Of a stretch of DNA of 64,000 nt, positions 36,329 to 45,851 are shown piece after piece. The notes under the pieces are model-generated. The model saw only the letters and a program-made list of their open reading frames with translations. It was not told the origin of the DNA and searched no databases. This stretch comes from Spirochaetales bacterium. GTDB lineage: Bacteria; Spirochaetota; Spirochaetia; Treponematales; UBA12059. The stretch lies in assembly GCA_016926955.1 (NCBI GenBank), contig JAFGNN010000032.1, forward strand, positions 1 through 64,000, in the 5' to 3' direction. Made by a program: the position numbers and the translations under genes. How positions within the stretch are numbered: the first letter of the stretch is position 1; each line of letters opens with the position of its first letter.

Positions 36329-36439
36329 CGAAGGCGGCACCCTTTACGGAACCGCCGGCCCATGACCGAACCGTCGGTCGCGATGAACGGCGAGCCTTCC
36401 CGCCCCGCGGGCGGCGCACGTCACGATGAAGGAGTCACC

Positions 36440-37144
36440 ATGCTGAAAGAGGACCTCATCAAGAAGAGCCCGGTCCGCATCCTCGAGCGCGGCATCGAGG
36501 GCGGACTCAAGGCCGGCAACATCGGCGTCATAGCGAGCCGCAAGGGCATAGGCAAGACGAGCGTGCTCGTCCAGCTGGCTCTCGACAAGCTGCTGCAGGG
36601 CAAGAAGGTCGTGCACGTCAGCTTCACCACCCACACCAGCTACGTCATCTCCTGGTACGAGAACATCTTCACCGAGCTCGCGAAGCGCCGCGCCCTCGAG
36701 CACACCGACGACGTGCACGACGACCTCGTGAAGAACCGCGTCATCATGAACTTCAACCAGGAAGGCGTGAACACCGACCAGATACTCCGCTCGCTCAGGG
36801 CCATGATCGTGGACGGCGGCTTCGCGGCCGAAAGCGTCATCATCGACGGCTTCGACTTCACCCGCAGCTCGCCCGAGCACCTCGCCCAGCTCTCCGCCTT
36901 CGCGAAGGAGATGAACCTCGAGATCTGGTACTCGTGCACCATGATCGGCGAGGAGCCCTTCGTCGACAAGCGCAACGTCCCGGTCATCCTCCGCGAGTTC
37001 CTCGACTCCATCGCCGTGCTGATCGTCCTCGACCCGAAGCCCGAGTTCATACATTTCCTCGTGGTCAAGGACCACGGCCGCATGAACCCCGAGGACCTGC
37101 AGATCAAGCTCGACTCCAAGACGCTCCTTATTGCCGAGACCTGA
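36440..37144 (+). CDS. KaiC/DnaB-like RecA-fold ATPase
   Basis: A 234-residue single-domain ATPase of the RecA/KaiC/DnaB class. The P-loop region is ASRKGIGKTS at residues 32-41 (the first Gly is replaced by Ala), and the Walker B-like strand is SVIIDGFDF about residue 130. It has no second domain and no DNA-binding module. The start at 36440 is preferred over the upstream ATG at 36362 because GAAGGAG lies directly before it. The partner and substrate are unknown; it follows fusA but has its own promoter. Confidence 0.82.
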   Translation: MLKEDLIKKSPVRILERGIEGGLKAGNIGVIASRKGIGKTSVLVQLALDKLLQGKKVVHVSFTTHTSYVISWYENIFTELAKRRALEHTDDVHDDLVKNRVIMNFNQEGVNTDQILRSLRAMIVDGGFAAESVIIDGFDFTRSSPEHLAQLSAFAKEMNLEIWYSCTMIGEEPFVDKRNVPVILREFLDSIAVLIVLDPKPEFIHFLVVKDHGRMNPEDLQIKLDSKTLLIAET

Positions 37145-37157
37145 TCCCGGAGATTTT

Positions 37158-37300
37158 TGCCACAGAGACACAGAGACGAGAAAGGCTCGGGAACACTCCC
37201 GGGCCTTTTCTTTTTCCCGGACTTATCATCCCTCCTTCCTGACTCCCTCTTCCGTTTTCTCTCCATGTCTCAGTGTCCGCGTCGCTTTCGGTGCGGAAAG
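37158..37300. repeat. Diverged CACAGAGACACAGAGA-type palindromic repeat region
   Basis: The left side (GCCACAGAGACACAGAGACG at 37159-37178) and the right side (TTTTCTCTCC then TGTCTCAGTGTCC around 37254-37278) are imperfect reverse complements around a terminator hairpin. Repeats with this CACAGAGACACAGAG signature are common intergenic elements in environmental bacteria. The element is degraded and fills part of the gap between the ATPase and ZIP genes. Confidence 0.5.
37181..37215 (+). terminator. Rho-independent terminator of the ATPase gene
   Basis: AAAGGCTCGGGA (37181-37192) pairs over 12 bp (one G-U) with TCCCGGGCCTTT (37197-37208) around ACAC, followed by TCTTTTT. Confidence 0.85.
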
Positions 37301-37365
37301 GTTTATTGCCCGCTCTTCGCGCAGGCGACCTCATCCGCGGTTCATTTCTTCTGTCGGCGGGGCGC

Positions 37366-37395
37366 TTGCCGGCGCTTCGGGCGGCGAGCTATCTT
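37366..37395 (+). promoter_or_regulatory. Leaderless-type promoter of the ZIP gene
   Basis: TTGCCG (37366-37371), an 18-base spacer and TATCTT (37390-37395), six bases before the ATG at 37402. The six bases are GGAGCC, so a short ribosome site could also be transcribed if initiation is slightly upstream. Confidence 0.5.
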
Positions 37396-37401
37396 GGAGC
37401 C

Positions 37402-38208
37402 ATGAACCCCGTAGTTTTCGCCTTCCTATTGACGCTTTTCGCCGGCCTTTCAACCGGCGTCGGATCAGCGCTCGCGTTCTTCGCGAAGAAGACCAATACG
37501 CGCTTCCTCTCGACCGCGCTCGGGTTCTCCGCCGGCGTCATGATCTACGTCTCGCTCGTGGAGATACTCCAGAAAGGCCGGGTCGCGCTCGGCGAGGTGC
37601 TCGGGGCCAAAGCAGGATACACGGCGGCCGTGGCCGCCTTCTTCGGCGGCATGGCGCTGATCGCGCTCATCGACAAGTTCGTGCCCGGCTTCGAGAACCC
37701 CCACGAGGCGCGCGGCATCGAAGACCTGGGCGACGCGAAGGCGCGCGAGCGGCAGACCCACCTCTACCGCATGGGCATCATGTCGGCGCTGGCCATCGGC
37801 ATCCACAATTTCCCGGAAGGGCTCGCCACTTTCGTCGGCGCGCTCGCCGACCCCGCCCTCGGCGTGTCGATCGCGGCGGCCATCGCGATCCACAACATTC
37901 CCGAGGGCATAGCGGTCTCGGTGCCGATCTACTACGCCACGGGCTCGAGGAAAAAAGCTTTCGGACTTTCCTTCCTCTCGGGACTGTCCGAACCCGTAGG
38001 CGCCCTGATCGGCTGGCTGGTGCTCATGCCATTCATGAACGGCGCGGTCTACGGCGTGGTCTTCTCCGTCGTGGCCGGCATCATGGTCTACATCAGCCTG
38101 GACGAGCTCCTGCCGTCCGCCGAGAAGTACGGCGAGCACCACCTTGCCATCTACGGCGTCGTGGCCGGCATGGCCGTCATGGCTGCCAGCCTGATCCTCT
38201 TCTCATAA
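37402..38208 (+). CDS. zupT: ZIP family divalent metal transporter (ZupT-like)
   Basis: A 268-residue importer of zinc or other divalent metals with about eight membrane segments. The two metal-binding helices carry HNFPEG (about 134-139) and HNIPEG (about 163-168), the hallmarks of ZIP transporters of the ZupT group. A His-poor intracellular loop follows TM3. The start at 37402 begins the first membrane segment; the longer frame to 37273 has no family sequence. It converges on the second sugar ABC operon, with 8 bases between the stops. Confidence 0.93.
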   Translation: MNPVVFAFLLTLFAGLSTGVGSALAFFAKKTNTRFLSTALGFSAGVMIYVSLVEILQKGRVALGEVLGAKAGYTAAVAAFFGGMALIALIDKFVPGFENPHEARGIEDLGDAKARERQTHLYRMGIMSALAIGIHNFPEGLATFVGALADPALGVSIAAAIAIHNIPEGIAVSVPIYYATGSRKKAFGLSFLSGLSEPVGALIGWLVLMPFMNGAVYGVVFSVVAGIMVYISLDELLPSAEKYGEHHLAIYGVVAGMAVMAASLILFS

Positions 38209-38216
38209 GCTGACGC

Positions 38217-39083
38217 TCAGCCTTTGACGGCGCCGGCGGCGACGCCACGGGTGATCTGCTTGCGGAACGCGACGTAGAAAAGCAGCATCGGCGCCATGCC
38301 GATGACGAGGGCCGCGAACTGCTTTCCGTAGTCCGTCGAGAGCGAGCTGGAGAACTTGAAGATGCCGAGGGGCAGGCTTTTGAGCTCGGTCTTCGAGACC
38401 AGGATGTTGATCAAGGCGAACTCGTTCCAGGTGCTGCATATCTGCAGGATGGCGAGGGTTGTGGCTACCGGGGTGGCCATGGGCAGGATGATGCGCCTGA
38501 AGATGGTGAGGTAGCCCGCTCCGTCGATGCGCGCGCTCTCCACGAGCGCCGTGGGAATGCCGCGGATATACTCGGTGGACAGGTAGATGCCGATGGGCAG
38601 GCCCGCGCCGACGTACACGAGCAGCACCGCGAGCCGGGTGTTGTAGATCCCGAGGATCGTCACTTCGATGAAAAGCGGGATCATCAGCGTGTTTATGGTC
38701 AGCAGTATCCCAACGACGAAGCTGCCGTAGATCCACTTGGTCACGCGCCGGGGAATCTTGGCGAAGGCGAAGCCGGCCAGCACCGAGAGGGCGATGACGC
38801 CAGCCGTGGCGCCGATGGTGTAGATGAAGGAATTCGGAAAGAGCTTCCCGAACTCGCCGAATTTCCATGCCATCTTGAAATTCTCGAGGGTCGGGTCCAT
38901 GGGCAGCCCGAGCATGTTCACCTGGAACTCGCGCGTGGTCTTGAACGAGTTCATGGTCAGCCAGAAGAGCGGATAGAGGGTCATCACCGTAAAGGTGCCC
39001 ATGACCAGGTAGGCCGCGGCCTTCGCGAGCGCCGAGCCGAGAAGGCCGCGCGCCCGGATGCGACCGTTCGCTTCGGTTTTCAT
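38217..39083 (-). CDS. Sugar ABC transporter permease, MalG-type (second locus)
   Basis: A 288-residue permease with six membrane segments. The EAA loop reads ESARIDGAGYLTIFRRIILPMATP, and the C-terminus GVAAGAVKG is typical of MalG-type proteins. The ATG at 39083 follows GGGAGGGAAGGAAG and overlaps the MalF-type stop by four bases. It is the last gene of the ROK-SBP-permease-permease operon. As at the first sugar locus, no ATPase gene is in the operon. Confidence 0.94.
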   Translation of the reverse strand: MKTEANGRIRARGLLGSALAKAAAYLVMGTFTVMTLYPLFWLTMNSFKTTREFQVNMLGLPMDPTLENFKMAWKFGEFGKLFPNSFIYTIGATAGVIALSVLAGFAFAKIPRRVTKWIYGSFVVGILLTINTLMIPLFIEVTILGIYNTRLAVLLVYVGAGLPIGIYLSTEYIRGIPTALVESARIDGAGYLTIFRRIILPMATPVATTLAILQICSTWNEFALINILVSKTELKSLPLGIFKFSSSLSTDYGKQFAALVIGMAPMLLFYVAFRKQITRGVAAGAVKG

Positions 39084-40210
39084 TCTTCCTTCCCTCCCCA
39101 ACGCTTCTCGATCGCCTTCGTGAGGACGATGAGCAGTATGCTTATGACTACCATGATGAGCGCTATGGCGTTCGCGAGCGGATAGTCGCGGCTGCCGGAC
39201 ATGGCGCTCTTGTACATGTATATGGAGAGGATCTCGGTGATGCGCCCGGGACCGCCGCCCGTGAGGGCGAAGATCAGGGCGAAACTCGAAAGCGAGCCCG
39301 AGATGGCGAGTATGGCCGAGTTGACGATGGTGCCGGTGAGCGCCGGGATGATGATGTGACGCATCACCTGCATTTCGTTGGCGCCGTCGATGCGGGCGCT
39401 CTCGATTATCTGGACGTCGATCTTCTGCATGTTCGCGAGGAAGAGGATCAGGTACATGCCCGTGTACATCCAGAGGATGACGAAGAGGATGGGCAGCATC
39501 GCCACTTCCTGGACGTTGAGGAACTCCGGCGTCCATCGGTTGACGAGGAGGTTCGTGAGGTCGTTCACCACCATCGCGCCTTCCTCCGCCCCGTAGGACG
39601 AAAGCAGGTCGCGGAGCTCGGGTATCGGATCGGTAAACATGTCGCGGGCGGCCTGCCCCCCGAGGTCGAGGATGCGCGAAAGCGCGCCGTCGGAAAGGTC
39701 GAGGTGGCCGACGCCGTCCATGATGGCCGCCAGCTTTCCCTGGAATTCGCCGCGCGCGAGGTCGTTGACCACCTGCGCTATGGGCCCGTTCGGCGAGAAG
39801 ATCGATTGCCACAGGAGGCCGACCACGATGATCGAGATGATGTTCGGTACGTAGAGTACGCCCTGCCAAAACCCGGGCGCCTTCACGAGCCTCCGGTAGA
39901 TGATGTAGGCGAACACGAAGCCGAGCGGCAGCTGGCCGAAGACCGACACGCCGACGATGTACAGGTTGTTCTTGAGGGCGTTCCAGAACCAGGGATCCTT
40001 GACCACGCGCAGGTATTGCGCGAAGCCGACGAGGTTCCACTTCTCGGCGTTCTCGCCGAACATCTTGCCGCCGGAGTAGTTCGAGATGGACAGGATGAAG
40101 GACAGCACGATGGGAAAGGCCATTACGGCCAGGTAGATGAGGAAGGCGGGCAGGATCATCATCCAGTAGGCCCTGCCCGCCTCGCGGTCGATCCGTTTCG
40201 CGTGGGTCAC
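39080..40210 (-). CDS. Sugar ABC transporter permease, MalF-type (second locus)
   Basis: A permease of about 376 residues with the EAA loop ESARIDGANEMQVMRHIIIPAL and an unusually long extracytoplasmic insertion (about residues 120-215, from FSPNGPIAQVV to LLVNRWTPEFL) between membrane segments. The start is placed at GTG 40210 because GGAGGAAAC precedes it; the frame is open upstream to 40288 but without a better start. Together with the partner gene it forms the channel for the sugar bound by the protein encoded upstream. Confidence 0.9.
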   Translation of the reverse strand: MTHAKRIDREAGRAYWMMILPAFLIYLAVMAFPIVLSFILSISNYSGGKMFGENAEKWNLVGFAQYLRVVKDPWFWNALKNNLYIVGVSVFGQLPLGFVFAYIIYRRLVKAPGFWQGVLYVPNIISIIVVGLLWQSIFSPNGPIAQVVNDLARGEFQGKLAAIMDGVGHLDLSDGALSRILDLGGQAARDMFTDPIPELRDLLSSYGAEEGAMVVNDLTNLLVNRWTPEFLNVQEVAMLPILFVILWMYTGMYLILFLANMQKIDVQIIESARIDGANEMQVMRHIIIPALTGTIVNSAILAISGSLSSFALIFALTGGGPGRITEILSIYMYKSAMSGSRDYPLANAIALIMVVISILLIVLTKAIEKRWGGKEE

Positions 40211-40491
40211 TGTTTCCTCCGTACGCGGGAGCTCTCGTCGGACCACGTTCGGCCACCCGTCGCGCTGCGAAGGGTTCCGCGGGTTCACGACCCGGACGGT
40301 ACCAGAGCAGGTTGCCGAGACGCGCCGGGCGTCCCGACAACCCGCTCCGCTTGTCGCGCTCCCGGAACCGGGCTTCCATCGACCCCAGGCGCGCCGGTAC
40401 CGGAGCCCGTCTCCGCGACGGCGGATCGGGGCTCGCGCGGGAAGGAGGAGCGGCGTGCGGCCCCGCTACCCCTTCCCGCCTCGACTTTCGC
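40211..40491. other. 281-base gap between binding-protein and permease genes
   Basis: No gene is supported here. A short inverted repeat (CGACAA...TTGTCG, about 40335-40356) is the only structure noticed, and it is weak. The gap may hold a processing site that sets the ratio of binding protein to permeases, as the hairpin does at the first sugar locus. Confidence 0.4.
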
Positions 40492-41787
40492 TTACTTCTT
40501 CGTGGCCTTCCAGGCTTCAAAGGCGGCCTGGACTTCCTTGGCCACGACGGTGGCGGACTTGGTGCCGTTTCCGATGGCCACCAGGCCGTCGTTGATCACG
40601 TTGTACACGGCCGGATCGAGCACGCCGTCGATGACGTAGCTGGTCTTCGGGTTGGCGGCATAGAAACCGGGCAGCATGGCCGGAAGCGGCTCGAGCTCGG
40701 CCTTGACGCCGATGCGAGTCGGAACGTAGGCGCCGGTCGAGTAGCGGATGGCCTGGACTTCCTCTGAGTAGAGGTACTTGATCAGGCGGGCGGCGGCTTC
40801 TTCCTTCGCGGAGCCCGCGGGGATGGAGCCGGAAACGGCCCAGCCGGTGCCGGCGACCGCGGAGTTGACCCCGGGGTATTTCTCGCCGGGCAGCGCCACG
40901 ATGGGAAGCAGGGCGAAGTCGCTGGCCTGGGCCTTCGGGTCGATCAGGGCCTTGCCGGACGCCTTGTCGGTGATGTACGCGCCGGTGCGCCAGTCGCCGT
41001 CGAGGAAGATGGCGGCCTTGCCCGAAGCGAAGAGGCCGGGGCCCTCGCCGTAGCCGATCGAGTTGTCGGAACGCTGGATGATGCCGTCCTTGTAGAGGCT
41101 CTCGACCACCTTGAGCGCGTTGACGAATTCGCGGTCGGTGAACTTGGCCTTGCCGGCGAGCACGTCGTCAAAGAACTTGTCGCCCGCGATGCGGCCGGCG
41201 ACCGTGGAGAACAGGCAGGACTGTCCCGGCCAGCCGTCCTTGTTGGGCAGCATCATGACCGCGATGCCCTTGGCCTTGAGCTTGGGCACCATCTTCTTGA
41301 GGTCGGCGTAGGTCTTCGGGATCGCGAAGCCGTTGTCCTTCAGCAGCTTCACGTTGACGTACATGACCGAGGTGTAGGTGAAGGACTGGGGGAGCTGCAC
41401 GAGGTAGCCGCCGAGCTGGTTCCTGGGGTTGGTCGCGGCGCCGGTGAAGTCCTTGAGGTAGTCGGGCCCGAGCAGCTTGCCCAAATCCTTGGCCAGCTTC
41501 TTCTCGTGGATGACGGCGGAGCGGGCGCCGGGCCAGACGTAGAACACGTCGGGCAGCGTGCCGGCGGCGGCGTAGGCCTGGAGCTTCTCGTGGTAGGGGT
41601 CGTTGAACAGGACCTCCATTTCGAGCGTGATGTCCGGATTCAGCGCCTGGAAGCGCTCCCAGATTGCGACGTCCTCCTCGTACCCGGCCTGATCGGCCTG
41701 CTGGTAATTGAGGACCTTGAGCGTCACCTGCGCCTGAGCGGACACGGCGACGGCGATCATCAAAGCGGCGATGATCAGCTTCTTCAT
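40492..41787 (-). CDS. Sugar ABC transporter substrate-binding protein (second locus)
   Basis: A 431-residue periplasmic protein of the family 1 sugar-binding type. The signal peptide MKKLIIAALMIAVAVSAQA is a type I signal, with no lipobox cysteine, unlike the binding protein of the first locus. Typical elements are PDVFYVWPGA (about 80-89) and GKAAIFLDGDWRTGAY. GGGAGG precedes the ATG, which overlaps the ROK stop by four bases. The adjacent beta-mannosidase and GH1 beta-glycosidase suggest a beta-linked manno- or gluco-oligosaccharide ligand. Confidence 0.93.
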   Translation of the reverse strand: MKKLIIAALMIAVAVSAQAQVTLKVLNYQQADQAGYEEDVAIWERFQALNPDITLEMEVLFNDPYHEKLQAYAAAGTLPDVFYVWPGARSAVIHEKKLAKDLGKLLGPDYLKDFTGAATNPRNQLGGYLVQLPQSFTYTSVMYVNVKLLKDNGFAIPKTYADLKKMVPKLKAKGIAVMMLPNKDGWPGQSCLFSTVAGRIAGDKFFDDVLAGKAKFTDREFVNALKVVESLYKDGIIQRSDNSIGYGEGPGLFASGKAAIFLDGDWRTGAYITDKASGKALIDPKAQASDFALLPIVALPGEKYPGVNSAVAGTGWAVSGSIPAGSAKEEAAARLIKYLYSEEVQAIRYSTGAYVPTRIGVKAELEPLPAMLPGFYAANPKTSYVIDGVLDPAVYNVINDGLVAIGNGTKSATVVAKEVQAAFEAWKATKK

Positions 41788-42986
41788 CGAATGCCTCCCG
41801 GGACCCGCGAGTCCCTAACCGCGAAACTATTGCCACCCCCTGCGGGGTACGAGCCAGGTTGAGCGGAGCCGTCCTCTTCGAGGAGGAGACGGCTCGAAAC
41901 GAGATTGTCGAGCACCATGCCGGCGGCCCCGAACGCCACAGCGCGATTGCCGAGGCTCGAGTAGTCGATGCGCGCCGATACGGGGAAGGGGTACATCCAG
42001 TTGTCCGCGAGTCGCCGGCCGAGAAGGGCCGGAAAATCGATGGGCAGGCTCTCGATGTCCCCGCCCACGAAGACGCGGTCGAAATCCATGGTATTCACGA
42101 GCATCGCGACGTTGCGCGCGACCTCGTCGGCGACGGTGAACAGGGCGTCCGCGTCTTCGCCGGCCCGACGGACCAGGTCCTTGGGGGCGGAGACCTGGAG
42201 CTCGCCGGAGCCGTCGCAGAGCACGGAGCGGAACTCGCCGGCGTTGCCGTGGGCTCCGGACCAGAGCTTCCCTCCCACGACGATGCCGAGGCCGACGCCC
42301 ATGCCGCCGTAGCCGTCGCGGCTGACATAGTCCTTGCGGAACTCCACGAGCGCGAAAAGGAAATTGCGCAGGTCCTCGCCCTTGTTGAAGGCGAGCTCGC
42401 CCCAGGCGCAGCAGTTGGCGTCGTTCTCGATGAGGCAGGGCACGTCGAGGCGCGCGGCCACCTCCCGGTGGAAGTCGATAGGCTTCGATATCCCGAGCGG
42501 CACTGAATAGCGGATGACGCTCTTCCTGAGGTCGATGAGCCCGCCCGTACCGATGCCGACGCCGAGCAGCCTCGCGCCTTCCGGCACGAGCGCCGCGCGC
42601 GCTTCTTCCACGATGGCGAGCGAAGCCTCGGCGAAGTTGCCCTCGCGGACAGGTCGTTCGCCCCGGACCTCGCCGAGCACGTCTCCCGCGAGGTCTACAA
42701 GCACGGCGACCCAGGACTCGACCTGGATCTCGATGCCGAGCACGCGGCCGTAATCGCGGTTGACGGAAAGCCGGATGGGCTTGCGTCCGCCGCGGGCGCT
42801 CGCGTCGCCCTCTTCGAGCTCGACAACTACGCCGGCTTCTATGAGGCGCGCGACCTGGTTGGTGACGGTGGACTTGTCCACGGACAGGCGTTCGGCAAGG
42901 CCCGAGCGGGACACGCCGGGGCGCCGCCAGATTTCCCTGACGATGCGCGATGCGGTGTCACCCGTCTCCCTGCCCGACCACGGCAT
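41784..42986 (-). CDS. ROK family transcriptional regulator
   Basis: A 400-residue regulator with an N-terminal winged helix (SRSGLAERLSVDKSTVTNQVARLIEAG, about residues 25-52) and a C-terminal ROK sugar-sensing domain (VGIGTGGLID; IENDANCCAWGE; GMGVGLGIVVGG). The Cys-rich zinc site of most ROK proteins (CxCGxxGCxE) is absent; only SVLCDGSGELQ stands at that position, so it is probably metal-free. The start at 42986 follows GGGAGG. First gene of the transport operon, divergent from beta-mannosidase; the inverted repeat at 43127-43149 is the likely operator. Confidence 0.9.
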   Translation of the reverse strand: MPWSGRETGDTASRIVREIWRRPGVSRSGLAERLSVDKSTVTNQVARLIEAGVVVELEEGDASARGGRKPIRLSVNRDYGRVLGIEIQVESWVAVLVDLAGDVLGEVRGERPVREGNFAEASLAIVEEARAALVPEGARLLGVGIGTGGLIDLRKSVIRYSVPLGISKPIDFHREVAARLDVPCLIENDANCCAWGELAFNKGEDLRNFLFALVEFRKDYVSRDGYGGMGVGLGIVVGGKLWSGAHGNAGEFRSVLCDGSGELQVSAPKDLVRRAGEDADALFTVADEVARNVAMLVNTMDFDRVFVGGDIESLPIDFPALLGRRLADNWMYPFPVSARIDYSSLGNRAVAFGAAGMVLDNLVSSRLLLEEDGSAQPGSYPAGGGNSFAVRDSRVPGGIR

Positions 42987-43126
42987 GCCGTGCCTCCCTC
43001 TTGATTCCGCGTCGGCCGCGCGGCGGACTCTCATCCGGCGACGCCCGATCCGGTAAACGCCAGTTCCGTGACGAGGGCACCGCGTGGCCGATCGCTCCCG
43101 AAACTCCGGAATCCAAGACAAGTTTT

Positions 43127-43149
43127 GTTGGTTGATTTATCCAACCAAC
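43127..43149. promoter_or_regulatory. Probable ROK operator
   Basis: GTTGGTTG (43127-43134) and CAACCAAC (43142-43149) form a perfect inverted repeat with a 7-base spacer, set in unusually AT-rich sequence. The left half overlaps the -35 (TTGATT) of the beta-mannosidase promoter. Confidence 0.65.
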
Positions 43150-43160
43150 TATGCTATACC
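43132..43160 (+). promoter_or_regulatory. Promoter for beta-mannosidase, overlapped by operator
   Basis: TTGATT (43132-43137), a 17-base spacer and TATACC (43155-43160). A second -10-like TATACT lies at 43218-43223, nearer the gene. Confidence 0.5.
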
Positions 43161-43245
43161 ATGAGCGTTCACAGCCGTCAACGGGAAATTTTCGAAAACG
43201 GCGATTCTGTCGGTGCTTATACTGAACCGCGAAGGGAGCTGGAGT

Positions 43246-45810
43246 ATGGAGCGTATCGAGCTCGCGGGGGAATGGACGCTGGCGCGCCTCGCCGATGGAA
43301 GCAGGCGGCCGATGGCCGTGCCGGGCGATCTGCTGAGCGCCCTCGTTGCCTCGGGGGAACTCCCCGACCCGTATTTCGACCGCAACGAGCTCGGGGTCCA
43401 GTGGGCGGGACGCGAGGACTGGCGACTCGAGCGCGAATTCGACGCTACCCCGTCGCTGCTCGGGCGGAAGCGCGCGCTGCTCGTCGCCGAGCAGGTCGAC
43501 ACCGTCGCGGAATTTATACTGAACGGCGTAACGCTCGGCTCGAGCGCAAACATGTTCACGCGCGTGGTCCTCGACGCCACGCGCGCCCTCGTGCCCGGGC
43601 GCAACCGGCTCGAAATCATCATCAGGTCACCCGAGAACGCGGCGCTCGAAGCCGCCGCGAAGCTGGCCTATCCCGTCCCGTGCTCGGTCTACCCCGTATC
43701 GAGCCCGCACCGCAACCTGATCCGCAAGGCCCAGTGCATGTCGGGCTGGGACTGGGGTCCCTGCCTGATGACCGGCGGCGTGTACGACGGGATCGCGCTC
43801 CTGGGGCTCGACGGACCCTACGTCGAGTGGACCCGCGCCAGGACCCTGCGCGACGGGGACGGCTGGACGGTCGAGGCCAGCGCGGGCCTCGATTCGGGCG
43901 AGTCCTGCGAGGCGGAAATCGACTTCGAGGTCGCGGGCCGAAGGACGACGCTGGTCGCGGCGGTCCCGGCAGGCCGCTCGACCTGGACGGGCCGGCTGCG
44001 GGTCTCAGACGTCGAGCCCTGGTGGCCCGTCGCTTACGGGGAACAGACCCTCTACGATTTCAGCGTGGCGGCGCGCCCGTCCGGAGTCCCCCGGGAGTCC
44101 GGCCACGAGATCCGGAAGCGGATCGGTTTCCGCGAGATCTCCGTGCGCGCCGAAGCGGACTCGATCGGCCGCTCCTTCGCGATCAACTGCAACGGGCGCG
44201 ACGTCTGGGCCAAGGGCGCCAACTGGATTCCCGCCGACGCCCTGCCCTCGCGCTGGAAGGCGGAACGGATCCGGGCCCTGGTCGACGCGGCGCTCGACGC
44301 CAACATGAACTGCCTCCGCGTCTGGGGCGGCGGCCGCTACGAATCCGATGCCTTCTACGACTATTGCGACGAGAAAGGCGTGCTGGTCTGGCAGGACTTC
44401 ATGTTCTCTTGCGCCCTCTACCCCTCGAACCGCGATTTTCTCGCCGGGGTCGACGCGGAAGCCCGCTTCCAGGTTCGCCGCCTCGCCGACCACCCGTGCC
44501 TGGCGCTCTGGTGCGGCAACAACGAGGCCCTGGGCGCCATCGGCTGGTATCCCGAGTCGAAAGGGAACCCCGCGCGCTATGTCGTCGACTACGACCGCCT
44601 CAACGAAGGCGTGCTGGGCCGTGCCGTGCGCGAACTCGACCCGGACCGGACCTGGTGGCCGAGCTCGCCCTCGGCCGGCCCCGACGACTACTCGGACAAC
44701 TGGCATGCCGACACCCGCGGAGACATGCACTACTGGTCGGTCTGGCACGAGGGGAAACCCTTCTCCGCCTACCTTGAGGTGGAACCTCGCTTCGTTTCCG
44801 AGTTCGGCTTCCAGGCCCTGCCCGGTCTCCGGACCGCGCGATCCTTCGCGCCCGAGGGACAGCTCAACCCGACGAGCCCCGCCTTCGAACACCACCAGCG
44901 CCACGAGCGCGGCAACGCGCTGATACTCGCCACCATGGCGCGCTACTTCCGCATGCCTTCCGGATTCGAAGCGACGCTCTACCTCTCCCAGGTGCAGCAG
45001 GCCCTGGCCATCCGCACCGCGGTGGAATGGTGGCGGAGCCTGCGGCCTCGCTGCATGGGCGCTCTCTACTGGCAGCTCAACGACGTATGGCCCGTCGCTT
45101 CCTGGTCCGGACTCGAGTACGACCTCTCGCCGCGGCTGCTCCACCAGGAGGCTCGGCGCTTTTTCGACCCGACCCTCCTTGCCGTGACCATCCGCGACGG
45201 CTTCGCTCGCGTGGTCCTGGTCGAGGACGGGTCGGAAGAGCGCGAATGGACGCTTCGAGTCGAGTTGAGGCGCCTCGCCGACGGGGCGAGCCTGGCCACC
45301 TGGACCTCGGAGCTGCGCATGCCGGGCGAGTCGGCGCGTGTCCTCAAGGAGCTGCCGCTCGACGCGCTCCACGCCCATGACGGGACGGCCCTCGCGCCGG
45401 AGACGGTCTACCTGGCGGCATCGATCGAGGAGGCTCCGCGCAACGGGAACGCGTCGAACGGACGCGGCGGCGGCGCCAAACCGGCCCGTCGGAGCGTGAT
45501 GCGCCTCCTCGTCGAGCCGAAGCGCTGCGAGCTGCCGGACCCGGGGCTTTCGTTCCGCGTGGCCGAGGGCGGGGCGGGACCGGAGCTCGTCGTGCGGGCC
45601 GAGGCGCCGGCGTTCTGGGTCGAAGCCTCCGCGGACACGCTCGCCGGGCACTTCGACGACGCGGGCTTCGACTTGGGGCCCGGTGAGGAACGGACCCTGC
45701 GCTGGATCGACGGTCCGGGCGAAAAAGCGAACGCCGCCGGGCTCCGTGAGGCCGTCGCGCTCCGGGAGCTGCGCTGGAGCCACACGGAACGGGTCCCGGG
45801 CATAGTATAA
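43246..45810 (+). CDS. Glycoside hydrolase family 2 beta-mannosidase
   Basis: An 854-residue enzyme that removes beta-mannosyl residues from oligosaccharide non-reducing ends. The family signature is present: RVWGGGRYESDAFYDYCDE at about 358-376 and VWQDFMFSCALYP; catalytic acid E427 (WCGNNEA) and nucleophile E519 (FVSEFGF). No signal peptide, so it acts on imported oligosaccharides. The start at 43246 follows GAAGGGAG. The C-terminal sandwich domain contains a short low-complexity NGNASNGRGGG linker. Likely co-transcribed with the GH1 gene 41 bases downstream. Confidence 0.94.
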   Translation: MERIELAGEWTLARLADGSRRPMAVPGDLLSALVASGELPDPYFDRNELGVQWAGREDWRLEREFDATPSLLGRKRALLVAEQVDTVAEFILNGVTLGSSANMFTRVVLDATRALVPGRNRLEIIIRSPENAALEAAAKLAYPVPCSVYPVSSPHRNLIRKAQCMSGWDWGPCLMTGGVYDGIALLGLDGPYVEWTRARTLRDGDGWTVEASAGLDSGESCEAEIDFEVAGRRTTLVAAVPAGRSTWTGRLRVSDVEPWWPVAYGEQTLYDFSVAARPSGVPRESGHEIRKRIGFREISVRAEADSIGRSFAINCNGRDVWAKGANWIPADALPSRWKAERIRALVDAALDANMNCLRVWGGGRYESDAFYDYCDEKGVLVWQDFMFSCALYPSNRDFLAGVDAEARFQVRRLADHPCLALWCGNNEALGAIGWYPESKGNPARYVVDYDRLNEGVLGRAVRELDPDRTWWPSSPSAGPDDYSDNWHADTRGDMHYWSVWHEGKPFSAYLEVEPRFVSEFGFQALPGLRTARSFAPEGQLNPTSPAFEHHQRHERGNALILATMARYFRMPSGFEATLYLSQVQQALAIRTAVEWWRSLRPRCMGALYWQLNDVWPVASWSGLEYDLSPRLLHQEARRFFDPTLLAVTIRDGFARVVLVEDGSEEREWTLRVELRRLADGASLATWTSELRMPGESARVLKELPLDALHAHDGTALAPETVYLAASIEEAPRNGNASNGRGGGAKPARRSVMRLLVEPKRCELPDPGLSFRVAEGGAGPELVVRAEAPAFWVEASADTLAGHFDDAGFDLGPGEERTLRWIDGPGEKANAAGLREAVALRELRWSHTERVPGIV

Positions 45811-45851
45811 GGAAAGGACGCGCCTCGAGGCGCGGGAAAGGACAGGTCAAC

